From contig NZ_BMUF01000003.1 of NCBI RefSeq assembly GCF_014650055.1, forward strand, positions 550,335-614,334: a stretch of 64,000 nucleotides of DNA. Direction: 5' to 3'. Below, one piece after another: positions 33,357-42,184 of the stretch (position 1 is its first letter; every line of letters starts with the position of its first letter). Made by a program: the position numbers and the translations under genes. The notes beneath the pieces are model-generated. The model had not been told where the DNA came from. It saw only the letters and a list, made by a program, of their open reading frames with translations, and did no database searches. The stretch is from Streptomyces malachitofuscus. Its GTDB lineage: Bacteria > Actinomycetota > Actinomycetes > Streptomycetales > Streptomycetaceae.

Positions 33357-35569
33357 CGACTCTGGAAGACCCGACGCGCACGGTCATCGGAGAAGGTGTG
33401 GACCGTGTAGATGCCCCCCTGAAGACCACCGGGGCCGCGCACTATCCCAACGACTACACCTACCCGGGCATGGTTCACGCGGCCCTGGTGGGCAGCACGA
33501 TCGCCGCAGGGCGCATCCGCAGCATCGACGCCTCCGAAGCCCAGCGGGCCCCCGGCGTCCTCACCGTGATCACCCACCTGACCGCACCCCAACTGGAACG
33601 CGGACCGATGACCCTGCTGGGGCCTTCGCCGCCCGCCCCGATGCAGGACGACCGCATCCTGCACTACGGCCAGCACATCGCCGTCGTCGTGGCCGACAGC
33701 CCGGAACAGGCACGGCACGCCGCCTCGCTGGTCAACGTCGAGTACGAGCCCGCCGAGGCGCTGCTGGACATCGAGGACCCCCGGGCCGAGATCCTGGAGA
33801 ACCCGTGGGGTCTGGACTCCGAGCGCGGCGACGTCTCGGCCGGTTTCGCTCAGGCCGACGTCGTCGTGGACGAGCGCTACACCACACCGGACAACACCAA
33901 CAACCCGCTCGGACTGTTCACCAGCATCGCCTCCTGGCACGGCGACTCGGTCACCGTCCACGACTCCACCCAGTGGCCGCACAACGTGCGCACCTCCATC
34001 GCCCAAATCTTCCGGATCCCGGAAAGCGGCGTGCGGGTGCTCGCTCCCTTCGTCGGCGGCGGCTTCGGCGCCGGGCTGCGTGTGTGGTGTCACACCATCC
34101 TCACGGCGATGGCCGCGCGTGAAGTCAAACGACCGGTGAAGCTCGTCCTGACCAGGCCACAGATGTTCACCTCCGTCGGGCACCGCCCCAACAGCGTCCA
34201 GCACATCAAGATCGGCGCCACCTCCAGCGGCGACCTGACCGCGATCGAGCACCGCGCCATCTCGTCGGTGGCGATGGAGGACGACGACTACGAACCGGTC
34301 GCCGCCGGATCAGCAGTCGCCTACGAGTGCCCGAACCTCCTGACCCACGACCGTCAGGCCCGCCTCAACATTCCCTGCCCGGGCTCCATGCGCGCCCCCG
34401 CCGAGGGCCAGGGCAACTTCGCCCTGGAATCCGCCATCGACGAGGTGGCTCACGCGCTCGGCATGGACCCGCTGGAACTGCGGCTGCGCAACTACGCCGA
34501 GCAGCACCCGGTCCTGGGCCTGCCCTGGTCGAGCAAGGCACTGCGCGAGTGCTACACCCTCGGCGCGGAACGATTCGGCTGGTCACGCCGGACGCCGGCC
34601 ATCGGCTCCATGCGCGACGGCGACTGGCTGGTGGGATACGGCCTGGCCGGCGTCTCCTACCCGTTCTACCAGGTGCCCTGCCAGGCACGGGCATCGCTGC
34701 GCCGAGACGGGTCCGCCTACGTGACCAGCGCCGCAACCGACATCGGCACCGGCACCTACACGGTCATGACCCAGCTCGCGGCCGAATGCCTGGGCCTGGA
34801 CCTCAACAGGGTCCGATTCGACCTCGGCGACTCCGACATGCCCTACTCGCCCCAGGCAGGAGGCTCCGGCCTGACCGGAGCGCTGGCCAATGCCGTACAC
34901 ATGGCCTGCGGCAACCTCGTCAGGGAGTTCCTCGACATCGTCCGCGACGACGACGCCTCCCCGCTGCGTGGAGCGGCAGCGGAAGAGGTCACCGCGAGTG
35001 GGGGCCGCCTGCACCGCACCGACGCACCGGACCAGGGAGAGGCATACACCGACATCCTCAACCGTCACGGGCTGGAGGAGCTCAGCGCGGACGGCCGCAG
35101 CACACCACCCGACCCTCAGAAGATCGGCATGGCAACGGCAGGCGCCTTCGGCGCGAAGTTCGTCGAGGTCCGTATCGACCCGCAACTGGGGCTGCTGCGG
35201 GTGGCGCGCGTCGTCAGCGCGATCGACGGCGGACGCATCCTCAACGAGAAGACCGCCTCGAGCCAGATCACCGGCGGCACCGTGGGCGGCATCAGCCAAG
35301 CCATGTTCGAGGAGACGGCAACCGACGCGGGCACCGGCCGGATCGCCAACGCCACCTTCGGGGACTACCTGATGCCCGTCAACGCGGACATCCCCGACAT
35401 GGAAGTGATCTTCTGCGGCGGCCCCGACCGGGCCACCACCGTCGGTACGAAGGGAGTCGGCGAAGTCGGTCTGGTCGGGATGGCGGCAGCCATCGGTAAC
35501 GCCATCCACCACGCCACCGGCCGCCGGCTGCGCTCCCTGCCCTTCACCATCGACCAGCTGCTCCTGTGA
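33353..35569 (+). CDS. Aldehyde oxidoreductase, molybdopterin subunit (PaoC/YagR-like)
   Basis: The 738-aa catalytic subunit that oxidises aldehydes to acids at a molybdopterin cytosine dinucleotide centre. Evidence: GEGVDRVDAPLKTTGAAHYPND at the start, FVGGGFGAGLR, RAPAEGQGNFALE, GTGTYTVMTQLAAE, QAGGSGLTG and the catalytic Glu704 in GTKGVGEVGLVG, 35 residues from the end. Length matches PaoC (about 730). The ATG at 33353 overlaps the paoB-like stop. Together with the divergent XdhC-like chaperone the locus encodes a complete PaoABCD system, probably for detoxifying aromatic or other aldehydes; the substrate is not visible. Confidence 0.93.
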   Translation: MTTLEDPTRTVIGEGVDRVDAPLKTTGAAHYPNDYTYPGMVHAALVGSTIAAGRIRSIDASEAQRAPGVLTVITHLTAPQLERGPMTLLGPSPPAPMQDDRILHYGQHIAVVVADSPEQARHAASLVNVEYEPAEALLDIEDPRAEILENPWGLDSERGDVSAGFAQADVVVDERYTTPDNTNNPLGLFTSIASWHGDSVTVHDSTQWPHNVRTSIAQIFRIPESGVRVLAPFVGGGFGAGLRVWCHTILTAMAAREVKRPVKLVLTRPQMFTSVGHRPNSVQHIKIGATSSGDLTAIEHRAISSVAMEDDDYEPVAAGSAVAYECPNLLTHDRQARLNIPCPGSMRAPAEGQGNFALESAIDEVAHALGMDPLELRLRNYAEQHPVLGLPWSSKALRECYTLGAERFGWSRRTPAIGSMRDGDWLVGYGLAGVSYPFYQVPCQARASLRRDGSAYVTSAATDIGTGTYTVMTQLAAECLGLDLNRVRFDLGDSDMPYSPQAGGSGLTGALANAVHMACGNLVREFLDIVRDDDASPLRGAAAEEVTASGGRLHRTDAPDQGEAYTDILNRHGLEELSADGRSTPPDPQKIGMATAGAFGAKFVEVRIDPQLGLLRVARVVSAIDGGRILNEKTASSQITGGTVGGISQAMFEETATDAGTGRIANATFGDYLMPVNADIPDMEVIFCGGPDRATTVGTKGVGEVGLVGMAAAIGNAIHHATGRRLRSLPFTIDQLLL

Positions 35570-35738
35570 AGCACGGCCCACTCTGCGGTGAAGGCGCCAA
35601 CCCCAGCGCCCCACCGCACGGGCAGGACCCCGACCGGGCCACGCGACCGACCCGCCGGCGCCACGGCCCCCCAGGGCACCGGACGGCCCGGCGGCAGACG
35701 CGAACACCGCGGGCGCGGACCCGTCACCCTGCGAGACG

Positions 35739-36584
35739 GTGAACATCATGGCCTCCAGCAGCACCGCCCGCCCCACGGTGGTGCTCACCGGTGCCACCAG
35801 CGGCATCGGCGAACACGTTGCTCACCTTCTGGCCGCGGCCGGCTCCCGGCTGATCATGCACGGTCCCCAGCCGCCCGAAAGCCAAGTCTCTCTCCTCGAC
35901 CGTCTCAACCAGCTGGGCGTCGACGACGTGCACTACCTCCAGGCAGACTTCGACCATCTCGCCGCCACCGACAGACTCGCCGATCACATCGCAGACATCA
36001 CCGACCGCGTCGACGTGCTCATCAACAACGCCGGCCGCCCCGGCCCACGAACCCGGCAACTCACCGGCGACGGCAACGAGCGCACCCTGCAGACCAACTA
36101 CCTGGCACCGGTGCTGCTCACCGCCCGCCTCACGCCTTTGCTCCGCACCGCTCGGGGACGTGTGGTCCACGTCTCCTCAGCCACGCATGTGTCCGCGTCA
36201 CTGGACGTGGACGACCTCAACATGCAACGCGCCCCCTACAGCTCCACCGGCGCCTACTCCAGAAGCAAACTCGCCCTGGTTGCTCACGCGCGATGGCTCA
36301 CAGGCCAGGCGCCCGAGCCCCGGTTCGACGCCGTGAGCCTGCATCCCGGAGTCATCCGCACACCCCTGCTGCACGCCATGTTCGCCATCGAGGGAGACCC
36401 GGCGCCCCAGGGCGCACGCAACGTGGAGCAGGCCGCTCTCGCCGCCGGGCCCTGGAACGGGCAGTACCTGGACGAGGACACACCCGCCCAGCCGCACCCC
36501 GCCGCACTGGACGCGGAATGGCGAAAGCACCTCATGCAGCACACGTTCCTCCTCCTGCCGCAGCACCGCTCCGACGGCCCCTAG
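35739..36584 (+). CDS. Short-chain dehydrogenase/reductase
   Basis: A 281-aa SDR. TGATSGIGEHVA is the NAD(P) glycine motif, INNAGRPG the structural motif, and Ser (HVSSATH) with Tyr-x-x-x-Lys (AYSRSKLAL) the catalytic set. The arrangement resembles retinol-dehydrogenase/light-dependent-reductase-like SDRs that act on bulky alcohols or ketones. The start is GTG 35739 or ATG 35748, with only a weak GCGAGACG site. It is 169 bases after paoC in the same direction and may accompany the aldehyde oxidoreductase in an alcohol-aldehyde-acid route (inference). Confidence 0.88.
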   Translation: MNIMASSSTARPTVVLTGATSGIGEHVAHLLAAAGSRLIMHGPQPPESQVSLLDRLNQLGVDDVHYLQADFDHLAATDRLADHIADITDRVDVLINNAGRPGPRTRQLTGDGNERTLQTNYLAPVLLTARLTPLLRTARGRVVHVSSATHVSASLDVDDLNMQRAPYSSTGAYSRSKLALVAHARWLTGQAPEPRFDAVSLHPGVIRTPLLHAMFAIEGDPAPQGARNVEQAALAAGPWNGQYLDEDTPAQPHPAALDAEWRKHLMQHTFLLLPQHRSDGP

Positions 36585-37067
36585 CCAGCGCACCGGCCGG
36601 CATCGTGGCACAGTTGCCCAGGCCAAGAGTTTCGGGGCCTCGTCGTCGTTGAGGTCAGGCATGAGCAGGGCTTTGACCTGTACGTGGTCAGTTCGGCGCT
36701 CTGCCGGTTGCGTCGAGACCGTGAAGCGCCTCGGGGCGCGGGATGTCCAGTGAGACGTCGACACGGTTCAGCCCGGCATCGGCCGGCGACAGCGGCTAGT
36801 GATGCGGCTCATCGAGCAGATACCCCTCGATGCCCACCGCCGGTGACATGCTGCTCCCTGAGCTGCCGCTTCCGGCTGACGCCGGAGGAACAGGAACAGC
36901 GCGGATCTGCTCCCGCCGAGCGGTGGATCGTCGACGACGGCCCAGCGCGTCGGGGTCATCGCCTCCGTGACCCGGCCCTTCTGCCCGCCAGACCCTCGGT
37001 CGTCGGCCCCGACCGCGGGCGAGCCCATCACCAGCGGCACCTGCGGGCTCGGCCGAAGGGGCTTCGC
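36585..37067. other. Intergenic region, possible eroded coding sequence
   Basis: 483 bases between convergent genes. No intact gene is supported. On the minus strand about 36650-36850 has coding-like third positions with short pieces such as VGIEGYLLDEPHH, a stop, then LNRVDVSLDIPRPE in the same frame, suggesting an old gene fragment I cannot name. Confidence 0.35.
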
Positions 37068-38372
37068 TCACCTGCGGGGGCGCAGAACACCGTCGGGGTC
37101 GTAGCGCCGCCACAACTCAGCGACGCGTGTGCCGACGGTCCCCGGGTAGGTGCGGTCGAACGAGGCCTGGCTCGGATGGCTCTCAAAGTTCACATACGCC
37201 CCTTCGGTGTGCTGTCCGACCGGCTCCCACGCCCTGAGCAGGTCGTCGTGACCGTACGGAGGGAAGGTCGAGGCGGTCACGAGGAACCGCTGATGCCGGT
37301 GTGGGAAGGCGGTGGCCGCAGGATCGACTTCGGCCACCGCACCGCCGAGCGACCGCATCTGGACCAACAGGGGCGTGGGCCCGGCCACCATGTCGACCAG
37401 GGCACGGCCGGCGGCCGGCGTGATCTCCGAGAGCAGCCCGTTCGTCGTGGAGGCAGGCATCTGCCCGACGTTGACGTGCATGTGCTCACGCGGAACAAGA
37501 CTCGTGTAGGGCACCAGCAGCGCCTGCTGAAGCGTCACGTCACCGATGCCGAGGAGTGGCTCGATCGCACTGCCGACTGCCTGCGTGTCGTCGGTGGCGA
37601 CGACCGCGGTGATGAACGCATGCGTCGCCGGCCCCTGTGAGGAGAACATGACGGCCGTCGTCAGCTCCCGCGGGGCGTCTTTCAGCACCGCGTCCAGGCG
37701 CTGGAGCAACCGGCCCTCGGCATCGACCCGTGCGGCGATCTGCGCGTATCCCACATTCTGCAACGCGAGTGCCTCGAACTCGAAGGCCACAGCTATGCCC
37801 GCGCCCGCGCCGGCGCCCCGCATCACCCACAGCAGGTCCGGCTCGTTGGCCGCGTCGGCGCGTACGGCCGAACCGTCGGCCAGCACCACCTCTACCGCCC
37901 GCACGCGGTCCACCGTGAGCCCGAAGCGCCTGACCAGCCATCCCACTCCTCCACCCGTGGCGAGCCCGCCGACACCGACATTGCCGTGGTCGCCGGAGCT
38001 GATGGCCAGCCCGTGGGGGCTCAGCGCCTGGGCGACCTGCGCCCAGCGAGCACCAGCCCCCACCCGCACCAGGCGCTGGGAGCGGTCGAGGACCGTGACC
38101 TCGTTCATCCGACGCAGGTCGATGACCAGTCCGCCGTCGTTGGTACCGCGGCCGGACAAGCCGTGCCCGCCGCTGCGCACCGCGACGGAAAGTCCTCGAT
38201 TCTTTGCCAAGGCCAGGGCGGCTGCGACGTCACCGGCTGATTCCGGGACGGCGACGACGGCGGGACTGCCCACCGTGGTGTAAGTCGAACGGTAGGTCCT
38301 GTAGCGACTGTCCTCCGGTGTGATCAACTTGCCGGACAGGGCGGCAGGTACGGTGACGGGTTCCGGGTTCAT
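37068..38372 (-). CDS. FAD-linked oxidoreductase, berberine-bridge-enzyme type
   Basis: A 434-aa flavoprotein with a PCMH FAD domain (about 35-205) and C-terminal BBE motif (VNFESHPSQ...YDPDGVLRP). His70 in VRSGGHGLSGRG is the usual site of covalent FAD attachment; the second attachment Cys of bicovalent members is replaced (GDHGNVGVGG), so linkage should be single. There is no signal peptide. The ATG at 38372 overlaps the stop of the upstream LLM gene (ATGA), so the two flavoenzymes are translationally coupled. Such enzymes oxidise sugars, alcohols or secondary metabolites. Confidence 0.9.
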   Translation of the reverse strand: MNPEPVTVPAALSGKLITPEDSRYRTYRSTYTTVGSPAVVAVPESAGDVAAALALAKNRGLSVAVRSGGHGLSGRGTNDGGLVIDLRRMNEVTVLDRSQRLVRVGAGARWAQVAQALSPHGLAISSGDHGNVGVGGLATGGGVGWLVRRFGLTVDRVRAVEVVLADGSAVRADAANEPDLLWVMRGAGAGAGIAVAFEFEALALQNVGYAQIAARVDAEGRLLQRLDAVLKDAPRELTTAVMFSSQGPATHAFITAVVATDDTQAVGSAIEPLLGIGDVTLQQALLVPYTSLVPREHMHVNVGQMPASTTNGLLSEITPAAGRALVDMVAGPTPLLVQMRSLGGAVAEVDPAATAFPHRHQRFLVTASTFPPYGHDDLLRAWEPVGQHTEGAYVNFESHPSQASFDRTYPGTVGTRVAELWRRYDPDGVLRPRR

Positions 38373-39268
38373 CGCAGCCCCCTGCGCTCCGCGACGCGTG
38401 CGCGTACCGCCGGGACGACCTGTGTCGCGAAGAGCTCCAGCTGGGACTCGGCGTCACCCACAGGCCAGAAGATGAAGGTGTCGAAACCCAGGTGCAGGGC
38501 CCAGTCGGTGAGGGCGTCGACCCACGCCTCGACGTCGCCGACGAGTCCGTGGCGGGCACCGTGCGTCCCGATGGTGCCGATGACGTTGTAGATCCGCCGG
38601 ACGGACCGCGGGTCGCGGCCGGCGGCGGTAGCCGCCTCGTCGATGATGAGCTGACGTGCGGGTACCTCCTCGGGCGGCACGTAGATGTTCAGCGGCGAGA
38701 TCCATCCGTCGGCCGCCCGCCCGGCCACGGCGAGCATCTTGGATTTCTGCGCCCCCAGCCACAGCTGCACCGGGGTCGTCGGGAGAGGCCCGGCCCGGTA
38801 GCCCATGACGGAGTGGTGAGCAGTCTGCATCCGTACCGCACCGCCGGTCAGCGCCTGGTGCATGAGATCCAGGGACTCCTCGGTGAAGGCAACCATCTGC
38901 GCGCCGCGCCGGGGCAGGCCTCCCATGGAGGCGATCGCGTCGGCGAAAGCACCGCCGCCGACCCCCAGCTGTACACGTCCGCCGGTTAGGACATTCAAGG
39001 AAGCGGCTGCCTTGGCCAGCAGCGCCGGAGGCCGCAGCTGGAGGTCGGCAACGTCGGTGAGGAAGGAAATGCCCTCCGTCGACGCTGAAAGGTGACTGAG
39101 CAGCGTCCAGGTCTCCAGGTGGCCCGGCTGGTACGGGTGGTCCTGTACGGCGAGGTAGTCGAGCCCGCCGTCGTCGGCCTGACGCGCTAGCCGGCGGGTC
39201 TTCTCGAGTGCGTCCGCTGCCGGGTCGAGGCTCAGGCCGAACGACAGCGGGTGTCCGTAATCGGTCAT
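38369..39268 (-). CDS. LLM-class flavin-dependent oxidoreductase
   Basis: A 299-aa protein with the luciferase-like TIM barrel: LARQADDGGLDYLAVQDHPYQPGHLETWT, then LNVLTGGRVQLGVGGGAF and the substrate-loop region around LWLGAQKSKML, with F420- or FMN-binding features. The ATG at 39268 lacks a strong ribosome site, so translation may be near-leaderless. It overlaps the BBE-type gene downstream and is divergent to the HxlR gene at 39353, its likely regulator. Confidence 0.9.
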   Translation of the reverse strand: MTDYGHPLSFGLSLDPAADALEKTRRLARQADDGGLDYLAVQDHPYQPGHLETWTLLSHLSASTEGISFLTDVADLQLRPPALLAKAAASLNVLTGGRVQLGVGGGAFADAIASMGGLPRRGAQMVAFTEESLDLMHQALTGGAVRMQTAHHSVMGYRAGPLPTTPVQLWLGAQKSKMLAVAGRAADGWISPLNIYVPPEEVPARQLIIDEAATAAGRDPRSVRRIYNVIGTIGTHGARHGLVGDVEAWVDALTDWALHLGFDTFIFWPVGDAESQLELFATQVVPAVRARVAERRGLR

Positions 39269-39318
39269 GGCACCACAGTGCAGCGGCCAACACGCCACGC
39301 CAAACATCCCGTAAGGTG

Positions 39319-39341
39319 CTAATCTTTCGTAAGTAGGTTAG
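39319..39341. promoter_or_regulatory. Candidate HxlR operator in the LLM/hxlR divergent promoter
   Basis: CTAATC and GGTTAG form an imperfect inverted repeat (5 of 6) spaced by 11 bases in the 84-base gap between the divergent genes. It contains GTAAGTAG (39329-39336), the same octamer as at 26320-26327 before the azoreductase. The position suits autoregulation plus repression of the flavoenzyme pair. Confidence 0.45.
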
Positions 39342-39352
39342 GAGTAGATTGC

Positions 39353-39730
39353 ATGCCGCGGCAGCTTGAACGCAGTTCCATCCATGACGAGACCTGCCCT
39401 CGCTTCCAAGAAGCCCTCGAAACGGTGGGCCGCCGCTGGACCGGGTCCATCCTGATGGCCGCCGTCCAGGGCGCCAGGCGCTTCGGCGAGTACCGGGCAG
39501 TGATCGACGGGATATCCGACCGCCTGCTCTCGCAGCGCCTCAAGGAGCTCGAAAGCGAAGGGCTCATCGAACGGACCGTGGTGCCGACCACACCCGTCCA
39601 GATCACCTACAGGCTCTCCCCCTCAGGGGAAGCCCTCCTCGACGCCCTGCAGCCCTTGGTTCGCTGGAGCCTCCGCAGAGCAGCCGAAAACGCCCACACT
39701 CCACTGGGTGAGGGTGGAGCGCGCACCTGA
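39353..39730 (+). CDS. HxlR/DUF24-family winged-helix redox regulator
   Basis: A 125-aa regulator. The winged helix is seen in ALETVGRRWTGSILMAAVQG, FGEYRAVIDGISDRLLSQRLKELE and GLIERTVVP..PVQITYRLSP. Cys15 (HDETCPRF) lies where HypR and YodB carry their thiol sensor, so it may respond to quinones, aldehydes or disulfide stress. The ATG at 39353 has a TTAGGAG site. Divergent from the LLM-BBE pair; the azoreductase promoter may be a second target. Confidence 0.92.
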   Translation: MPRQLERSSIHDETCPRFQEALETVGRRWTGSILMAAVQGARRFGEYRAVIDGISDRLLSQRLKELESEGLIERTVVPTTPVQITYRLSPSGEALLDALQPLVRWSLRRAAENAHTPLGEGGART

Positions 39731-39959
39731 TCCTTCTCGGGTACGCGCCACACGACTGGGGGCAGAGCGTGCGCGCCTGCTGGGCGGCCGTTCGGCTGTT
39801 GACCGTGATCGCATCGACCTGCCCTGATGGGCCCCGCCCCCGTCCCGCCTCGGCCACCGTCCGCTCCGCCTTCCCGCAGCACTGCTTGGACAGCACCGGC
39901 CGTGTACCACCGGCTCCCGACGGCCCCGTTTTCGCTGAGGACAAGCGCTTCACCTCGCA
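39731..39959. other. Non-coding or eroded sequence before the IS30 remnant
   Basis: I see no gene with a plausible start and codon pattern. The sequence merges into transposase debris on the right. Confidence 0.35.
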
Positions 39960-40330
39960 GGCTGCCCAGGTCCGCGGCCGCTGACTCGGCGTAACGACGG
40001 TGCTCGGTCATCTCGAGGGCGGCCAGCCGTCGTAGACGCGTTGATCGCCCGTGGCCTGGGTGATCACCCCGCTCCCGGCAGCGGTGATGCGCCAGGTCCG
40101 CGTCGTATCGGCCGTAGTCGTGCGGTCGGCTGTTGCGGCGGAGCTCCCGGCTGACCGTCCGCCGTTCTCCGACCGCCACCGGTATCCCGTCTTGCGCCCG
40201 GTCCCAAGCTGCCTCCATGCCTCGGCTGGGGCCATCCCGGACGCGAGCAGCCGCCAGTACTCGGCCTCGAGTTCCAGCCTGCGCTTCCGTCCCCGCCTCA
40301 CAGCAGGACCGTGCTGGCGGCAATCAGACA
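39960..40330 (-). pseudogene. IS30-family transposase N-terminal fragment, frameshifted
   Basis: On the minus strand from about 40300, GRKRRLELEAEYWRLLASG and GTGRKTGYRWRSENGGR match the N-terminal helix-turn-helix region of Streptomyces IS30 transposases, and a second frame continues with TVSRELRRNSRPHDYGRYDADLAH, the next conserved block. The frame change and the missing DDE domain show decay. The left part resembles 22165-22240. Confidence 0.78.
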
Positions 40331-40479
40331 TTGTTGTGCTGGGCGGTCGGCACTTCCGCGTCACGCCTGGGCCGGGCGCCGTCGCTGACGGCGATGTCGG
40401 CGAGGTACCAGCGGTGACGCTTCGGACGTCCTCCTCGTATGCCTTGAGTGGTGCGAGCACGGCAGGTGCGTGGCTGATG

Positions 40480-40850
40480 GCGACGGCGCGCGTACACCGA
40501 CCGAGTCGTGGCCGGCCGAGATCGCGGTGCCGCAGGATCGGGACGGGTCGTTCGAGCCGCAGCCGCTCTGGAAGCGGCAGCGGTGTCTGGGCGGGGTGAA
40601 CGAGATGGTCCTGTCGCTGTCGGCGAAGGGTTGACGTACGGGGAGATCTTCGCGCCTCTCACCGAGGTGTACGGCGTGGAGGTCCCCGAGTCCACGATCT
40701 CCACCATTACCGACAGCGTGATGGTCGGCACGACGGAATGGCAGAACTGTCCGCCGGACAGCATCTACTCGGTCGTCTTCATCGACTGTGTGAACCGTGA
40801 AGGGCAGGGACGGGCACGTCACCAACGGCAGGGATGATCCGGCCGTTGTC
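40480..40850 (+). pseudogene. IS256-family transposase fragment, two frameshifts
   Basis: The plus strand reads EIAVPQDRDGSFEPQ and NEMVLSLSAKG, then after one missing base LTYGEIFAPLTEVYGVEVPESTISTITD, TEWQNCPPDSIYSVVFIDCV, and after another shift VKGRDGHVTNG. All belong to one stretch of IS256-type (Mutator) transposases that includes the first DDE Asp (VVFID). Both ends are missing. The right side runs into the 3' end of the secreted-protein gene at 40779-41330. Confidence 0.85.
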
Positions 40851-41330
40851 GATGCGGAAGCTCTCGGTCGGGGAGCAGCCGATGGATGGCGTGATCAGCA
40901 CGCTGACGGCAACCGGTGCGGGTTCCGCACCGGAGGTGGAGAACTGACACACCGCGTGGCGGCCGGTCAGCGGGAACCAGAACCAGGAGTCCGCCTTGCC
41001 GACAAGACCACGGTCCGATTCCCTCCACGTGCCGTCCTCGAAGGTGAAGACCTGGAGGCGCAGGGATGCCGCGAGCGGGTCGGTCCGCGACCTCAGAGCG
41101 GTGAGTGTGAACTTGAAGTCCTCGTTCAGGACCGATGAGGCGATCCGCAGGCGCTCCGCCGGTCGGGGCTCGGTCTGCGTTTCCTGACCGGCCGTGGGGC
41201 GGGCCTGCGGGTTGGTCGGCGACGGGTTCGGAGGGCCACCGGCGGTTGCGCCGATCGTGGCCGTGACGGCCGTGGCGGTGGCCGCCACGACGGCACCCCA
41301 GCCTGTGAGCGTACGGAAGTTCCTGATCAC
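40779..41330 (-). CDS. Secreted protein of unknown function, C-terminus replaced
   Basis: A 183-aa protein starting at GTG 41330 with a GGAGACC site. A signal peptide is clear: NFR..., hydrophobic GWGAVVAATATAVTATIGA, then a Pro/Thr-rich linker. The mature part (FKFTLTALRS, DPLAASLRLQVFTFEDGTW, VCQFSTSG) looks like a small beta-sandwich. The last 10-15 residues (VPALHGSHSR) lie on IS256-like sequence, so the insertion or deletion gave the gene a new tail and stop. Whether it still folds is unknown. Confidence 0.65.
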   Translation of the reverse strand: MIRNFRTLTGWGAVVAATATAVTATIGATAGGPPNPSPTNPQARPTAGQETQTEPRPAERLRIASSVLNEDFKFTLTALRSRTDPLAASLRLQVFTFEDGTWRESDRGLVGKADSWFWFPLTGRHAVCQFSTSGAEPAPVAVSVLITPSIGCSPTESFRIDNGRIIPAVGDVPVPALHGSHSR

Positions 41331-41560
41331 GAGGTCTCCACGTGTGGTGATGGGTGCATGTTCCCGAGGTGCTGCGCACCGTATTCGAACCGGCACGCCT
41401 CACGGTCGACCGAACGCGACGGGACTGTCCGATGCCTGCGGGCGGTGCCGGCACCGGTCCGAATCGCGCCCCTGCGGGGCAGGTTGAAGCGGTCGTTCCC
41501 GTCCAGGCCCCTACTGGTCGCTTCTTCCCCCGTGGGCGGCGTCGGGGCCACTCGACGCGG

Positions 41561-42184
41561 CTACTTGCCGGGGAAGGTCGGACGCACGGGCGTCGGCGAC
41601 TCGGCCGGTCCGCGACCGTCCTCAAGCCGGTGAGGCCGCACGTCGGAGAGTTCGAAGGTGAGTTGCCAGGTCGCGGGCGTCAACACCCGCAGCATCACCT
41701 GACCATGAGCCCGACGGAACGCCCCGGTGCCTCCGGTGATCGCGTTGACGACCGTGACCGGTACCGGAAGTCCGGCTTGCTCACCCTCAAGGGTGATCTG
41801 ACCTTCCGGCAGCACCGCGGTCGACGCGCACTGTCCCGCGTTGCGTTCGAGGTCGGTGATGACGCAGTACCCGCCGATGCGCCCGACGACGCGTTCCTCG
41901 CCTCCCTCGGTCGACGTCAGACTTCCGCTGAAGACGAACTGGTCGCCGACACTGCGGCCAGCCGCCCCGAGATCCAGCTCGTCGCCGACGTGCAGCCGAG
42001 CCTCTACGACGTGGACGGCGCGGCTCTTCGCCGAGGAGCCGCCTTCGTCAGGGCGTGGTGTTGCAGCCGGAGCTGTCTCCGCGGGGGCCACGTCGGCCGA
42101 CGCGGGCCCGATGGGGGTGAGCCCGGCAGAACAGCCGAGAACTGTAACGGCGAAGCACAAGAGGGGTCGGCCGACGAAGCCCAT
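41561..42184 (-). CDS. Secreted allene-oxide-cyclase/dirigent-like barrel protein
   Basis: A 207-aa exported protein. The ATG at 42184 follows GGAGGCGACC. The N-terminus is a signal peptide (MGFVGRPLLCFAVTVLGCSAG); VLGC could serve as a lipobox, so it may be a lipoprotein. The mature domain has GDQFVFSGSLTS, GRIGGYCVITDL, GQCASTAVLPEGQITLEG and AITGGTGAFRRAHGQV, the pattern of the allene oxide cyclase/dirigent-like beta barrel found in many actinobacterial secreted proteins of unknown role. It is followed by a 230-base gap and the other secreted gene on the same strand. Confidence 0.75.
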   Translation of the reverse strand: MGFVGRPLLCFAVTVLGCSAGLTPIGPASADVAPAETAPAATPRPDEGGSSAKSRAVHVVEARLHVGDELDLGAAGRSVGDQFVFSGSLTSTEGGEERVVGRIGGYCVITDLERNAGQCASTAVLPEGQITLEGEQAGLPVPVTVVNAITGGTGAFRRAHGQVMLRVLTPATWQLTFELSDVRPHRLEDGRGPAESPTPVRPTFPGK

